DNA of 9,130 bases, from positions 23,540-32,669 of the forward strand of contig WOYR01000134.1 of assembly GCA_011620705.1 (NCBI GenBank), read 5' to 3'. The notes below the pieces were generated by a model. It saw only the letters and a program-made list of their open reading frames with translations. It was not told where the DNA came from and did not search any database. A program made the position numbers and the translations under genes. Below, one piece after another: positions 1 to 6,083 of the stretch (its first letter is position 1; each line of letters opens with the position of its first letter). The stretch comes from Microbacteriaceae bacterium. GTDB taxonomy: Bacteria > Actinomycetota > Actinomycetes > Actinomycetales > Microbacteriaceae.

Positions 1-1318
1 GCAGCTTGCCCGGGTTCAGCAGCCCACGCGGGTCGGTGGTCCTGGCGAGCTCGACGCTGCGCTCGGGCTCCCAGTCCACGAACCACTGGTGCGGATTGTG
101 GTACCCGACCCCGATGGCCCGCATGCGCTCGAAGCCCGCGATGACGTCGGCTTCGTTGGTGTACGGGGCGGCGAGCATCCCGCCGGGGGTGCCCTGCGCC
201 ATCGCCTCGAGGTGCAGCATCGCGCCCGGGTAGATCTCGTGCACCTCGTCGATGCGGTCCACCAGGGCATCGCCGCCGACCTCGATGTGGAAGTACACCC
301 CCGGGTAGGCCTTCTGCAGCCACTCGATCGGGTGGTTGTAGCTGACCATCGAGAGCTTCATGGTGTTCTGCAGCCCGGGGCGCACCGCCTGAACCGTGCC
401 GCCGGCCTTCTCGATCAGCGCCGTGGCAGCATCCACCGCCGCCTCGTCCACGATGACGCGCAGGCTCGCCTTGCCCGCAGGCAGCGCCTCGTCCGCAGGC
501 AGCGCGTCGGCGAGGGTCGGAACGTCGGCGGAGACCAGCCGCGGAGTCGGTTCGAGCGCGGCGACCTCCCGGATGATCGCGAAGGCGTCGTGGAAGTCGT
601 CGAAGCTGGCGTACAGCGACGACCACTGCTGCTGCGGTTCGAGCGCGAGCTCGACCCGCGCGATGATCCCGGTGACGCCGTAGTTGTGGAGGTAGGAGTG
701 CGCCGCCTCCGCGTCCAGGTGGATGAGGCGGGCATCCGGCTCGGCGTGCACCACGTCGAGCGAGCGCACGTAGCCGCCCACGATGGAGGTCAGCATCCCG
801 TGCTTGATCGAGCCGGTGCCGCCAGAACCCCCCGAGAGGAACCCGCCCACCGTCGACTGCACGGTGGAGGGGAACATCAGCACCTGCTGGCCGGTCTTGT
901 TGGCGGCCTGCTCGATCTGGATCATCGGAGCCCCGGCGTCGGCGATCAGGTAGCCGTCACCCACCTCGACGATCCTGCGCGCCTTCGACATGTCGAGCAC
1001 GAGACCGCCTGCCATCGGGATCGCCTGGCCGTAATTGCCCGTTCCTCTCCCGCGCGGGGTGATCGGGACGCCATGGCGAACGGCGGCGCCGACGGCCACC
1101 GCGATGCCCTCGGCATCCGCCGGATATGCGACCAGCTGGGCGCGCCCGAGCGGCAGCTTCTCCATGATCACCGGTGACAGCGTCGAGCCGTCGACCGAGA
1201 CGCGCTCGAGCGCCGCGTCCTCGTCGCTGACCGCGGCGTCGCCGAGCAATTCGCGCAGCTCTGCGGCCAGAGCCGTGATCCTCTCTGTCTCCACCGCGGG
1301 GAGGGTGCCGGTAGTCAT
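1..1318 (-). CDS. FAD-linked oxidoreductase (VAO/GlcD-like, PCMH-type FAD domain), 3' end cut by the window edge
   Basis: The visible protein has 439 residues and ends in NPGKL, the usual last motif of glycolate-oxidase-like FAD enzymes, so only a short tail should be missing. The FAD domain is clear: a PxGxGTGNYG-like pyrophosphate loop (ITPRGRGTGNYG, about residue 90) and a second glycine-rich stretch (GGFLSGGSGGTGSIKHG, about 158-175). The C-terminal half has a YNHPIEWLQ segment that recalls the NHTTLHALK-like motif of actinobacterial FAD-binding oxidases. I do not see the HxGDGNxH signature of classical D-lactate/glycolate dehydrogenases. The family oxidises alpha-hydroxy acids, alcohols or related compounds; the substrate here is unknown. 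The ATG at 1316-1318 is preceded by GAAAGG and lies 16 bp after the SDR stop, so it is the third gene of the leftward operon. A 6-codon tandem duplication lies at 475-510. Confidence 0.88.
   Translation of the reverse strand, partial: MTTGTLPAVETERITALAAELRELLGDAAVSDEDAALERVSVDGSTLSPVIMEKLPLGRAQLVAYPADAEGIAVAVGAAVRHGVPITPRGRGTGNYGQAIPMAGGLVLDMSKARRIVEVGDGYLIADAGAPMIQIEQAANKTGQQVLMFPSTVQSTVGGFLSGGSGGTGSIKHGMLTSIVGGYVRSLDVVHAEPDARLIHLDAEAAHSYLHNYGVTGIIARVELALEPQQQWSSLYASFDDFHDAFAIIREVAALEPTPRLVSADVPTLADALPADEALPAGKASLRVIVDEAAVDAATALIEKAGGTVQAVRPGLQNTMKLSMVSYNHPIEWLQKAYPGVYFHIEVGGDALVDRIDEVHEIYPGAMLHLEAMAQGTPGGMLAAPYTNEADVIAGFERMRAIGVGYHNPHQWFVDWEPERSVELARTTDPRGLLNPGKL
475..510. repeat. 18-bp tandem duplication inside the FAD oxidoreductase gene
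   Basis: Two adjacent 18-bp units (475-492 and 493-510) agree at 16 of 18 positions; both begin CCGCAGGCAGCGC. Being 6 codons long, the duplication keeps frame and gives ALPADE followed by ALPAGK in the protein. It sits between the FAD domain and the cap domain, probably in a surface loop. Confidence 0.8.
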
Positions 1319-1334
1319 GGGATGCCTTTCATTC

Positions 1335-2084
1335 TCAGTGCGTGACCATGCCGCCGGTCACGTTGATCGCCTGCCCGGTCATGTAACCGGATTCGGGCAG
1401 GCACAGGAACAGGGCGACCCCCGCGACATCGTCGACGGTGCCGAGGCGCCCGAGCGGCGACATCGCCTCCCATGCGGCCACGAGCTCGGGGGTGCGGGTG
1501 TTCGCGCCCATCTCCGTCAGCACGTAACCGGGGCAGATCGAGTTGGCGGTGATCCCGTGCGGGCCCCATTCGTGCGCGACGGCGCGGGTCAGGGCGACGA
1601 CCGCGGCCTTGCTCGCGGCGTATGCGGCCTCGTGCGCCCCGCCCTTCTTGGCGGCCATGCTGGCGAGGTTGATGATCCGGCCGCGCCGCGCCGGGATCAT
1701 GGTGCGGGCTGCGACCTGCATGGTGGTGAGCATGGCGCGCACGTTGATCGCGAACAGCAGATCCCATTCGGCGGTCGTCAGCTCTGTCAGGTCCGTGCCC
1801 GAGAAGATCCCTGCGCAATTCACCAGCACGTCGACCCCGCCGAGCAGCTGCGCGGCCTCCTCGGCGGCCCGCTCGGCATCGCCGGGGTCGGCCAGGTCCA
1901 CCTGGATGTAGCGGCCGCCGATCTCGTTCGCGCAGCGGCGGCCCTCCTCGACGAGCCGGTCCAGGATGATGACCTCGGCGCCTTCGCCGGCCAGCGTCTG
2001 CGCGATCCGGCCGCCGATCCCGCGGGCGCCGCCGGTCACGATGGCGCGTCGGCCCTCGAGCCGGACGCCGGCCGAGGCGCTCAC
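1335..2084 (-). CDS. SDR-family oxidoreductase, probably NAD-dependent dehydrogenase
   Basis: This 249-residue protein is a complete classical short-chain dehydrogenase/reductase. It shows the cofactor motif TGGARGIGG (17-25), NCAG (89-92) and the catalytic set Asn114, Ser142, Tyr155 and Lys159 (YAASK). Asp42 at the end of the second beta strand (VIILDR) favours NAD over NADP. The PG motif (CPGYVLTEM) and the C-terminal NVTGGM are also as expected. The family oxidises alcohols to ketones or the reverse; it cannot be assigned a substrate, and labels such as FabG would be over-reading. The start is GTG at 2082-2084, whose last two bases overlap the stop of the upstream amidohydrolase (GTGA, 4-bp overlap). 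GAGG lies 7 bp upstream on the minus strand, so translation is probably coupled. It is the second gene of the leftward operon. Confidence 0.93.
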   Translation of the reverse strand: MSASAGVRLEGRRAIVTGGARGIGGRIAQTLAGEGAEVIILDRLVEEGRRCANEIGGRYIQVDLADPGDAERAAEEAAQLLGGVDVLVNCAGIFSGTDLTELTTAEWDLLFAINVRAMLTTMQVAARTMIPARRGRIINLASMAAKKGGAHEAAYAASKAAVVALTRAVAHEWGPHGITANSICPGYVLTEMGANTRTPELVAAWEAMSPLGRLGTVDDVAGVALFLCLPESGYMTGQAINVTGGMVTH

Positions 2085-3337
2085 GCCCGCACCTCGGCGA
2101 GGGGCTCGTCGGCCGCGACCGCGAACTCCTGCACCACATGGCTGTGCGCGACCAGGCGCCCATCGTGGATGACGTAGCGGTCGGGCGAGGCCGTCGCGAT
2201 CGCCTCGCCCAGCGAGCCCGCCCTGATGGCGAGCAGTTCGGCGCGGGCGCCGACAGCCGGACCGGCGGGCGGCAGCGACATCACCGAGCGCGCGCCGGCG
2301 GTGACGGCCGTGATCGCCTCGTGCAGTTCGAGATGCCCAGCGGTCACGAGCAGCGAGGCGGTCTCGAGCGCGTCGCCGCGGCCGACCGGGTTGAAGGGGT
2401 CGCGCACGTTGTCGGCGCCCGCCCCGACCCGCACCCCGGCGTCGAGCAGGGCCCGCAGCGCCGTCAGCCCACGGGGCGTCGACACCGGATGCTCCCAGCC
2501 CTGCAGGTACAGGTTGGTGATCGGCAGCGAGATGATGCCGACATCGCTCGCCAGCAGCTCGGCCACCACCTCGGCGAGCTCATCGGGAGGCAGGGTCCCC
2601 AGTCGGACGCAATGCCCGGCCGAGACCGGCTGCCGGCGTCCGCGCACCAGCCGGGCGTACTCGGCCAGCGTGACCGGACCGTCGAGCGACTCGTCGGTGT
2701 GCAGATCCACCGGCACCGCCTTGCGGTCCGCGACGGCGACGTTGCGGCGCAGCTCGGCCATCGGGTCCTCGGCGAGGTGCGGCACTCCGCCCATGATGTC
2801 GACCCCGGCGTCCAGTGCGGCTTCGAAGACCTCGTCGGGCGTCCACTCGCCGCCGAGCGCCACCAGCTGCAGGTCCAGCACATCGGCGAGCCGCTCCCTG
2901 ACCCGCAGCAGGGCGCGGACGCCGCGCAACGGGTCGCCCTCCGCCAGCAGGTCGACGTGGCTGCGGATCGCGGTCGTCCCGGCCTGGACCATCGCGCCGG
3001 CCTGGGCGAGCGCGCGCTCGAAGATCCCGTCCTCCGACTCCGTCGCCGAGAATTCGCGCCACGACTCGACGGCCTTGCGCAGATCGCCGAACTCGGGCTC
3101 CGCGGCATCCCAGCTCCGGGCCTTGTCGAGGTGCGCATGCGGCTCGGCGGGGGCGGTGAGCAGCAGGAAGCCGCGCAGCCCGAGTTCGTCGTGCCGCAGC
3201 TCGGGAGTCGAGTCGCCGAATGGCGCAGCAGGGGAGACCGCAGTGACGATCCCGTCGGCCATCTCGACATCGACGACGGAGCCGTCGGCGAGGCGGGCGC
3301 CGCGCAGCGCACGCAGCTCACGCAGCAGGCCGGGCAT
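2081..3337 (-). CDS. CodA-like metal-dependent amidohydrolase (cytosine-deaminase family)
   Basis: The 418-residue protein follows the E. coli cytosine deaminase (CodA) plan along its whole length. It has EPHAHLD with metal ligands His67 and His69, RSHVD (about 126-129), GGVPH (183-187), DLHTDE with His213 and the likely catalytic Glu216, SAGH with His242, NLYLQG (275-280), and GADNVRDPFNPVG with Asp309. All ligands of a mononuclear TIM-barrel deaminase or hydrolase are present. The position matching CodA Gln156, which contacts the cytosine ring, appears to be Gly163 (ALGGEW against AFPQEG), so the substrate is probably not cytosine. The open frame runs back to 3610 and into the divergent regulator gene. 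I chose ATG 3335-3337 because GAGG sits 6 bp ahead of it and the homologous region begins right after it. It is the first gene of the leftward operon and has an operator-like dyad 28 bp upstream. Confidence 0.9.
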   Translation of the reverse strand: MPGLLRELRALRGARLADGSVVDVEMADGIVTAVSPAAPFGDSTPELRHDELGLRGFLLLTAPAEPHAHLDKARSWDAAEPEFGDLRKAVESWREFSATESEDGIFERALAQAGAMVQAGTTAIRSHVDLLAEGDPLRGVRALLRVRERLADVLDLQLVALGGEWTPDEVFEAALDAGVDIMGGVPHLAEDPMAELRRNVAVADRKAVPVDLHTDESLDGPVTLAEYARLVRGRRQPVSAGHCVRLGTLPPDELAEVVAELLASDVGIISLPITNLYLQGWEHPVSTPRGLTALRALLDAGVRVGAGADNVRDPFNPVGRGDALETASLLVTAGHLELHEAITAVTAGARSVMSLPPAGPAVGARAELLAIRAGSLGEAIATASPDRYVIHDGRLVAHSHVVQEFAVAADEPLAEVRA

Positions 3338-3343
3338 GCGGTT

Positions 3344-3347
3344 CCTC
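3344..3347 (-). promoter_or_regulatory. Ribosome binding site that fixes the amidohydrolase start
   Basis: On the minus strand GAGG lies 6 bp before the ATG at 3335-3337. An in-frame GTG four codons upstream (3347-3349) overlaps this site and is therefore less likely to be the start. Confidence 0.6.
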
Positions 3348-3365
3348 ACCAGGATCGATCGGGGG

Positions 3366-3384
3366 ATGTTGATGGCTCCAACAT
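3366..3384 (-). promoter_or_regulatory. Operator-like dyad, site 1 (ATGTTG-N7-CAACAT)
   Basis: A perfect 6-bp inverted repeat, ATGTTG at 3366-3371 and CAACAT at 3379-3384, is separated by 7 bp. On the minus strand it contains TGTTGGAGCCATCAACAT, which matches site 2 (5236-5253) at 13 of 18 positions. It lies 28 bp before the amidohydrolase start, where a repressor would act. The bound protein is unknown; the neighbouring XRE-cupin regulator is the first candidate. Confidence 0.55.
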
Positions 3385-3460
3385 TCGGCAATCTACGGAT
3401 CGCGCGTTTCGGCCGTGTGTCGGAGCGGTTTCCGCGCGTTAATTCCCCGTTGCCGGGCTC

Positions 3461-3475
3461 TCCGAGGCGTTCGGA
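3461..3475. promoter_or_regulatory. Small inverted repeat TCCGA-N5-TCGGA
   Basis: A perfect 5-bp inverted repeat with a 5-bp spacer lies 74 bp upstream of the regulator start. A shorter dyad with the same CGGA/TCCG core in the opposite arrangement is found at 3421-3434. This could be a second operator, for example for self-regulation, but arms this short in GC-rich DNA can arise by chance. Confidence 0.25.
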
Positions 3476-3549
3476 ATGTGTTCTGATACCACCCGGACGC
3501 ACGTTCACCACCCGGGCGCACTCTGCGCCCCGACGGATCGAGGAGCGGC

Positions 3550-4176
3550 ATGACGCTGAGCAGCACCGAGCGCGCCGTGCTGGCGGGCGATCCCGAGCGC
3601 GCGGAGCCATCCCAGCAGGCCGAGCGGGTCGGCAGCAGGATCCGCGACATGCGGCGCGCCCGCTCCTTCACCCTCGTGCAGCTGGCCGAACTGGCCGAGC
3701 TCTCCCATCCTTTCCTCAGCCAGCTCGAGCGCGGACTCGCCCGCCCGAGCATGGCGTCGCTCGAACGCATCGCGCGGGCCCTCGGCACCAGCCAGGTGGA
3801 GCTGCTCTCGGTCGACGAACCGCGAAGGGGCCGCGAGCCGGCGGCCGCCGTCTCCGTCGTTCGGGCGGGCACCGGCGCGCCAGGGCCGTACAGCGAAGGG
3901 ACCGCCCGGATGCTCGTCGACGGCGCGCGCGCCTTCCATCCGCTGGAGTACCGTGGTGAGAACGCCGCATACGGCGACAGCTTCGTGCATGACGAGGATG
4001 AGTGGCTGTACGCGCTCGAGGGCCTGGTCGAGCTCGACGTGACCGGCAGCCGGCCGCTCACCCTGGAGCCGGGTGATGCGGTGTACCTCTCCGGCGGCAC
4101 CGCCCACCGGATGCGCTCGCCCGGCGGAACGCCGTTCCGGCTGCTGATCGTCAAAGAGCATCCGGCCCGACTATGA
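3550..4176 (+). CDS. XRE-family transcriptional regulator with C-terminal cupin sensor domain
   Basis: The 208-residue protein has an N-terminal helix-turn-helix of the XRE/HTH_3 type (about 26-86; RVGSRIRDMRRAR, then LSHPFLSQLERG with the recognition helix near 52-60). A single cupin_2 domain follows (about 126-206). The cupin keeps His147 and Glu151 (VHDEDEWLYALEG) and His186 (GDAVYLSGGTAH), so a metal or small-ligand pocket is plausible. Proteins with this layout, such as PuuR and SutR, usually regulate adjacent catabolic or transport genes in response to a small molecule. The start ATG has GAGGAG 4 bp upstream. It is divergent from the amidohydrolase operon and 13 bp ahead of the reductase gene, which is probably cotranscribed. 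It is the only regulator in the window and so the natural candidate for the two TGTTRG-N4-ATCAACAT sites. Whether it activates or represses is not visible. Confidence 0.92.
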   Translation: MTLSSTERAVLAGDPERAEPSQQAERVGSRIRDMRRARSFTLVQLAELAELSHPFLSQLERGLARPSMASLERIARALGTSQVELLSVDEPRRGREPAAAVSVVRAGTGAPGPYSEGTARMLVDGARAFHPLEYRGENAAYGDSFVHDEDEWLYALEGLVELDVTGSRPLTLEPGDAVYLSGGTAHRMRSPGGTPFRLLIVKEHPARL

Positions 4177-4189
4177 GGGGAGCCCGGTC

Positions 4190-5158
4190 GTGAACCGTCC
4201 GATCGCCTCCGATGTCGACGTGATCGTCACCCACCGCGACACCTCGACCGAGGGGGTCGTGGTGTTCGAGCTGCGTGCGAAGGAGGGCGAAGCGCTGCCC
4301 GATTGGACCCCGGGCGCGCACGTCGACGTGCTGCAGCCCTCGGGCCTCGTCCGCCAGTACTCGCTGGCCGGGCAGCCCGGCTCCGATGTCTGGCGCCTCG
4401 GCGTGCTGCGCGAGGCGGATGCCCGCGGCGGTTCGACCTGGATGTGCGACTCCCTGCAGGAGGGCCAGGCCCTCCGCCTCGCCGGACCGCGCACGCACTT
4501 CCCCTTCGATGCAGAGGGTGCCGCGAAGCTCGGCGCCCCCGTCATCCTGCTCGCCGCCGGGATCGGCATCACCCCGCTCATCCCGATGGCGGCAGAGGCG
4601 GCCAAGGCGGGCCTCGACTACCGCCTGCACTACAGCGGCCATGAGGGAAGGATGGCATTCCTGGCCGAGCTGGAGGCGGCGCACGGCCGGCGGCTGACGA
4701 CCCACGTGAGCGAACGCGACGGCCGCGCCGATCTGGACGCGATCCTCGGGTCCGCCGAACCGGGCACCCGGGTGTACTGCTGCGGTCCCGCGCGCTTCAT
4801 CGATGCTGCGGAGGCCGCGGCGGCGAAGGCGGGGCTGGAGTTCCACACCGAGCGCTTCGAAGCCGAAGCGCTGACGCCGCCGATCTGGCCGGGGCCCTTC
4901 GATGTCGAACTCGCGATGAGCGGGCTCACCGTCACCGTGCCGCCGGAGCGCAGCATCCTGGACGTCGTAGAGGAGAACGGCGTCTTCGTGCTCTCGAGCT
5001 GCCACGAGGGCACATGCGGCACCTGCGAGACGCCGGTGCTCGAGGGCGAGTTGGACCACCGCGACTCGATCCTCACCCCGCAGGAGCGTGCCCGCGGCGA
5101 CGTGATGTTCATCTGCGTCTCGCGGGCGGCATGCCCCCGCATCGTCCTGGACCTCTGA
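4190..5158 (+). CDS. PDR-type oxygenase reductase (FMN, NAD(P)H, C-terminal [2Fe-2S])
   Basis: The 322-residue protein has the domain order of phthalate dioxygenase reductase and VanB. A flavin-binding barrel comes first (RQYSL at 55-59, GPRTHFPF at 99-106). An NAD-binding domain follows (LLAAGIGITP from 120; YCCGP near 200), then a C-terminal plant-type ferredoxin domain with Cys271, Cys276, Cys279 and Cys309 (CX4CX2CX29C), all four ligands present. Its job would be to pass electrons from NAD(P)H to a terminal oxygenase such as a Rieske-type hydroxylase or demethylase. No oxygenase gene lies in this window, so the partner must be outside it. The GTG start at 4190 has GGGGAG about 7 bp upstream, overlapping the end of the regulator gene 13 bp away. 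A small hairpin spans its stop codon. Confidence 0.93.
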   Translation: MNRPIASDVDVIVTHRDTSTEGVVVFELRAKEGEALPDWTPGAHVDVLQPSGLVRQYSLAGQPGSDVWRLGVLREADARGGSTWMCDSLQEGQALRLAGPRTHFPFDAEGAAKLGAPVILLAAGIGITPLIPMAAEAAKAGLDYRLHYSGHEGRMAFLAELEAAHGRRLTTHVSERDGRADLDAILGSAEPGTRVYCCGPARFIDAAEAAAAKAGLEFHTERFEAEALTPPIWPGPFDVELAMSGLTVTVPPERSILDVVEENGVFVLSSCHEGTCGTCETPVLEGELDHRDSILTPQERARGDVMFICVSRAACPRIVLDL

Positions 5159-5169
5159 GGCGGGCTCAG
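5155..5169 (+). terminator. Small hairpin over the reductase stop codon, possible weak terminator
   Basis: CTGAG (5155-5159) and CTCAG (5165-5169) form a perfect 5-bp stem with a 5-base loop that includes the TGA stop. The bases that follow (tcgcatttatc) are only mildly T-rich. It could attenuate or stabilise the message end before the ABC operon, but the stem is short. Confidence 0.25.
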
Positions 5170-5235
5170 TCGCATTTATCACGAGGGTTACGCCCGCGAC
5201 ACACACGCGAAATACACCGGTCGTACCTTCGGGAT

Positions 5236-5253
5236 TGTTAGTCGTATCAACAT
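5236..5253 (+). promoter_or_regulatory. Operator-like element, site 2 (TGTT-N9-AACAT)
   Basis: TGTTAGTCGTATCAACAT on the plus strand has TGTT/AACA arms 9 bp apart and matches the minus-strand reading of site 1 (3366-3383) at 13 of 18 positions, with the right half ATCAACAT identical. It lies 44 bp before the ABC ATPase start. It is less symmetric than site 1, so the conserved right half may be the main contact. Confidence 0.5.
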
Positions 5254-5281
5254 TGCCCCGGTGCCGTGGCAGTTCCCCCTC

Positions 5282-5288
5282 AGGAAAG
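5282..5288 (+). promoter_or_regulatory. Ribosome binding site that supports the GTG 5298 start of the ATPase
   Basis: AGGAAAG lies 9 bp before the GTG at 5298-5300. The alternatives, TTG 5235 and ATG 5322, have nothing comparable in front of them. Confidence 0.45.
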
Positions 5289-5297
5289 CGAGCCGCC

Positions 5298-6083
5298 GTG
5301 GCGATCACCGCACCCTCCCCGATGACGACGACGGCCGTCGACGATGAGAAGCCGCTCGTCGATTTCCGGAACGTGGCGATGAAGTTCCCGAACGGGACCG
5401 TCGCCCTCTCGGGCGTCGACATCACGGTCGATCGCGGCGAGTTCGTCACCGTCGTCGGCCCATCCGGCTGCGGCAAGTCCACACTGCTGCGGATCGCGTC
5501 GGGGCTCGAGCAGGCGAGCGAGGGCACCGCGACGGTCACCACCGACCGCATCGGCTACGTCTTCCAGGACGCGACGCTCCTGGCCTGGCGGGACGTGCAG
5601 CGCAACGTCGAACTGCTCGCCGAGCTCAACAGGCGGCCGAAGGCGGAGCGCCGCGAGAAGGCGAAGGCCGCGATCGACCTGGTCGGACTCACCGGCTTCG
5701 AGAAGAACCTGCCCAAGCAGCTCTCCGGCGGCATGAAGATGCGCGCATCGCTGGCCCGCTCGCTCACGCTGGATCCCGAGCTCTTCCTCTTCGACGAGCC
5801 CTTCGGCGCGCTCGACGAGATCACCCGCGAGCGCCTCAACGACGAGCTCATCCAACTCTTCGTGCGCGAGGGCTTCGCCGGCATGTTCATCACCCACTCG
5901 GTGTCCGAGGCTGTCTACCTCTCCACGAGGGTCGTCGTCATGTCGGGCCGTCCCGGCAAGATCGTGCGCGCCTTCGACATCCCGTTCCCGATGCCTCGGG
6001 ACCCCGACATCCGCTTCACCGCCGAGTTCGCCGAACTGGTCGGCGACGTATCGCACGCGCTCCGGGAAGGACACCAGGGATGA
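5298..6083 (+). CDS. ABC transporter ATP-binding protein, NitT/TauT (SsuB/TauB/ThiZ-like) type
   Basis: The 261-residue protein has every ABC ATPase motif: Walker A GPSGCGKST (54-62), Q-loop Gln90 (VFQDATLLAW), signature LSGGM (142-146), Walker B LFLFDE (162-167), D-loop ALD (171-173) and H-loop His200 (ITHS). The LSGGMKMR form of the signature region reminds me of ATPases paired with NMT1/THI5-type binding proteins, which fits the downstream gene. It would power import of a small organic solute from the inner face of the membrane. The frame is open back to a TTG at 5235, inside the operator-like element. I prefer GTG 5298 because AGGAAAG lies 9 bp upstream of it; ATG 5322 is also possible but has no ribosome site. 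Its stop overlaps the permease start (ATGA), so the two are probably translationally coupled. Confidence 0.92.
   Translation: MAITAPSPMTTTAVDDEKPLVDFRNVAMKFPNGTVALSGVDITVDRGEFVTVVGPSGCGKSTLLRIASGLEQASEGTATVTTDRIGYVFQDATLLAWRDVQRNVELLAELNRRPKAERREKAKAAIDLVGLTGFEKNLPKQLSGGMKMRASLARSLTLDPELFLFDEPFGALDEITRERLNDELIQLFVREGFAGMFITHSVSEAVYLSTRVVVMSGRPGKIVRAFDIPFPMPRDPDIRFTAEFAELVGDVSHALREGHQG

Larger units (their letters stand above)
3338..3549. promoter_or_regulatory. Divergent control region between amidohydrolase and regulator genes
   Basis: These 212 bp contain no supported gene and must hold promoters for both directions. Structures seen are: the ATGTTG/CAACAT dyad at 3366-3384; a CGGA-N6-TCCG dyad at 3421-3434; a TCCGA-N5-TCGGA dyad at 3461-3475; and the 8-mer CGCGCGTT at 3401-3408 and again at 3433-3440. 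On the minus strand TAGATT (3390-3395) is a weak -10 candidate that would put the transcription start at or just before the 3366-3384 dyad. On the plus strand TTGCCG (3450-3455) is a weak -35 candidate without a good -10 partner. No promoter is convincing alone. Confidence 0.6.
5159..5297 (+). promoter_or_regulatory. Control region ahead of the ABC transporter operon
   Basis: This 139-bp stretch has no supported gene and is less GC-rich than its surroundings, as expected of a promoter. It holds an operator-like element at 5236-5253. AATACA (5211-5216) and TATCAA (5245-5250) are weak -10 candidates, and neither has a good -35 partner. I see no thi-box or other riboswitch pattern. The region suggests the ABC operon has its own promoter and does not depend only on read-through from the regulator-reductase pair. 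Confidence 0.5.

Noticed and set aside
89..1177. Plus-strand open frame of 362 codons opposite the FAD oxidoreductase
   Set aside because: Its Arg/His/Gly/Asp-rich composition is typical of the antisense frame of GC-rich genes; the minus strand shows complete FAD-binding motifs.
3338..3610. Longer N-terminus of the amidohydrolase, back to 3610
   Set aside because: It would overlap the regulator's start and ribosome site, the added residues have no similarity to the family, and ATG 3337 has a well-placed GAGG.
2226..3959. Long plus-strand open frame (577 codons) across the amidohydrolase, control region and regulator
   Set aside because: The product is Ser/Arg/Pro/Ala-rich with no domain, and it lies antisense to the CodA-like gene and out of frame with the regulator.
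5235..5297. Longer ATPase starting at TTG 5235
   Set aside because: The added residues are not ABC-like, the start lies in the operator-like element, and no ribosome site precedes it.
5159..5297. TPP (thi-box) riboswitch ahead of the ABC operon
   Set aside because: The NMT1-like binding protein made this worth checking, but I find no convincing set of thi-box core sequences, only an isolated CTGAG that belongs to a small hairpin at the stop codon.
4151..5551. Long minus-strand open frame (466 codons) opposite the reductase and the control region after it
   Set aside because: It has no family motifs and runs straight through a control region and a well-supported iron-sulfur reductase gene.
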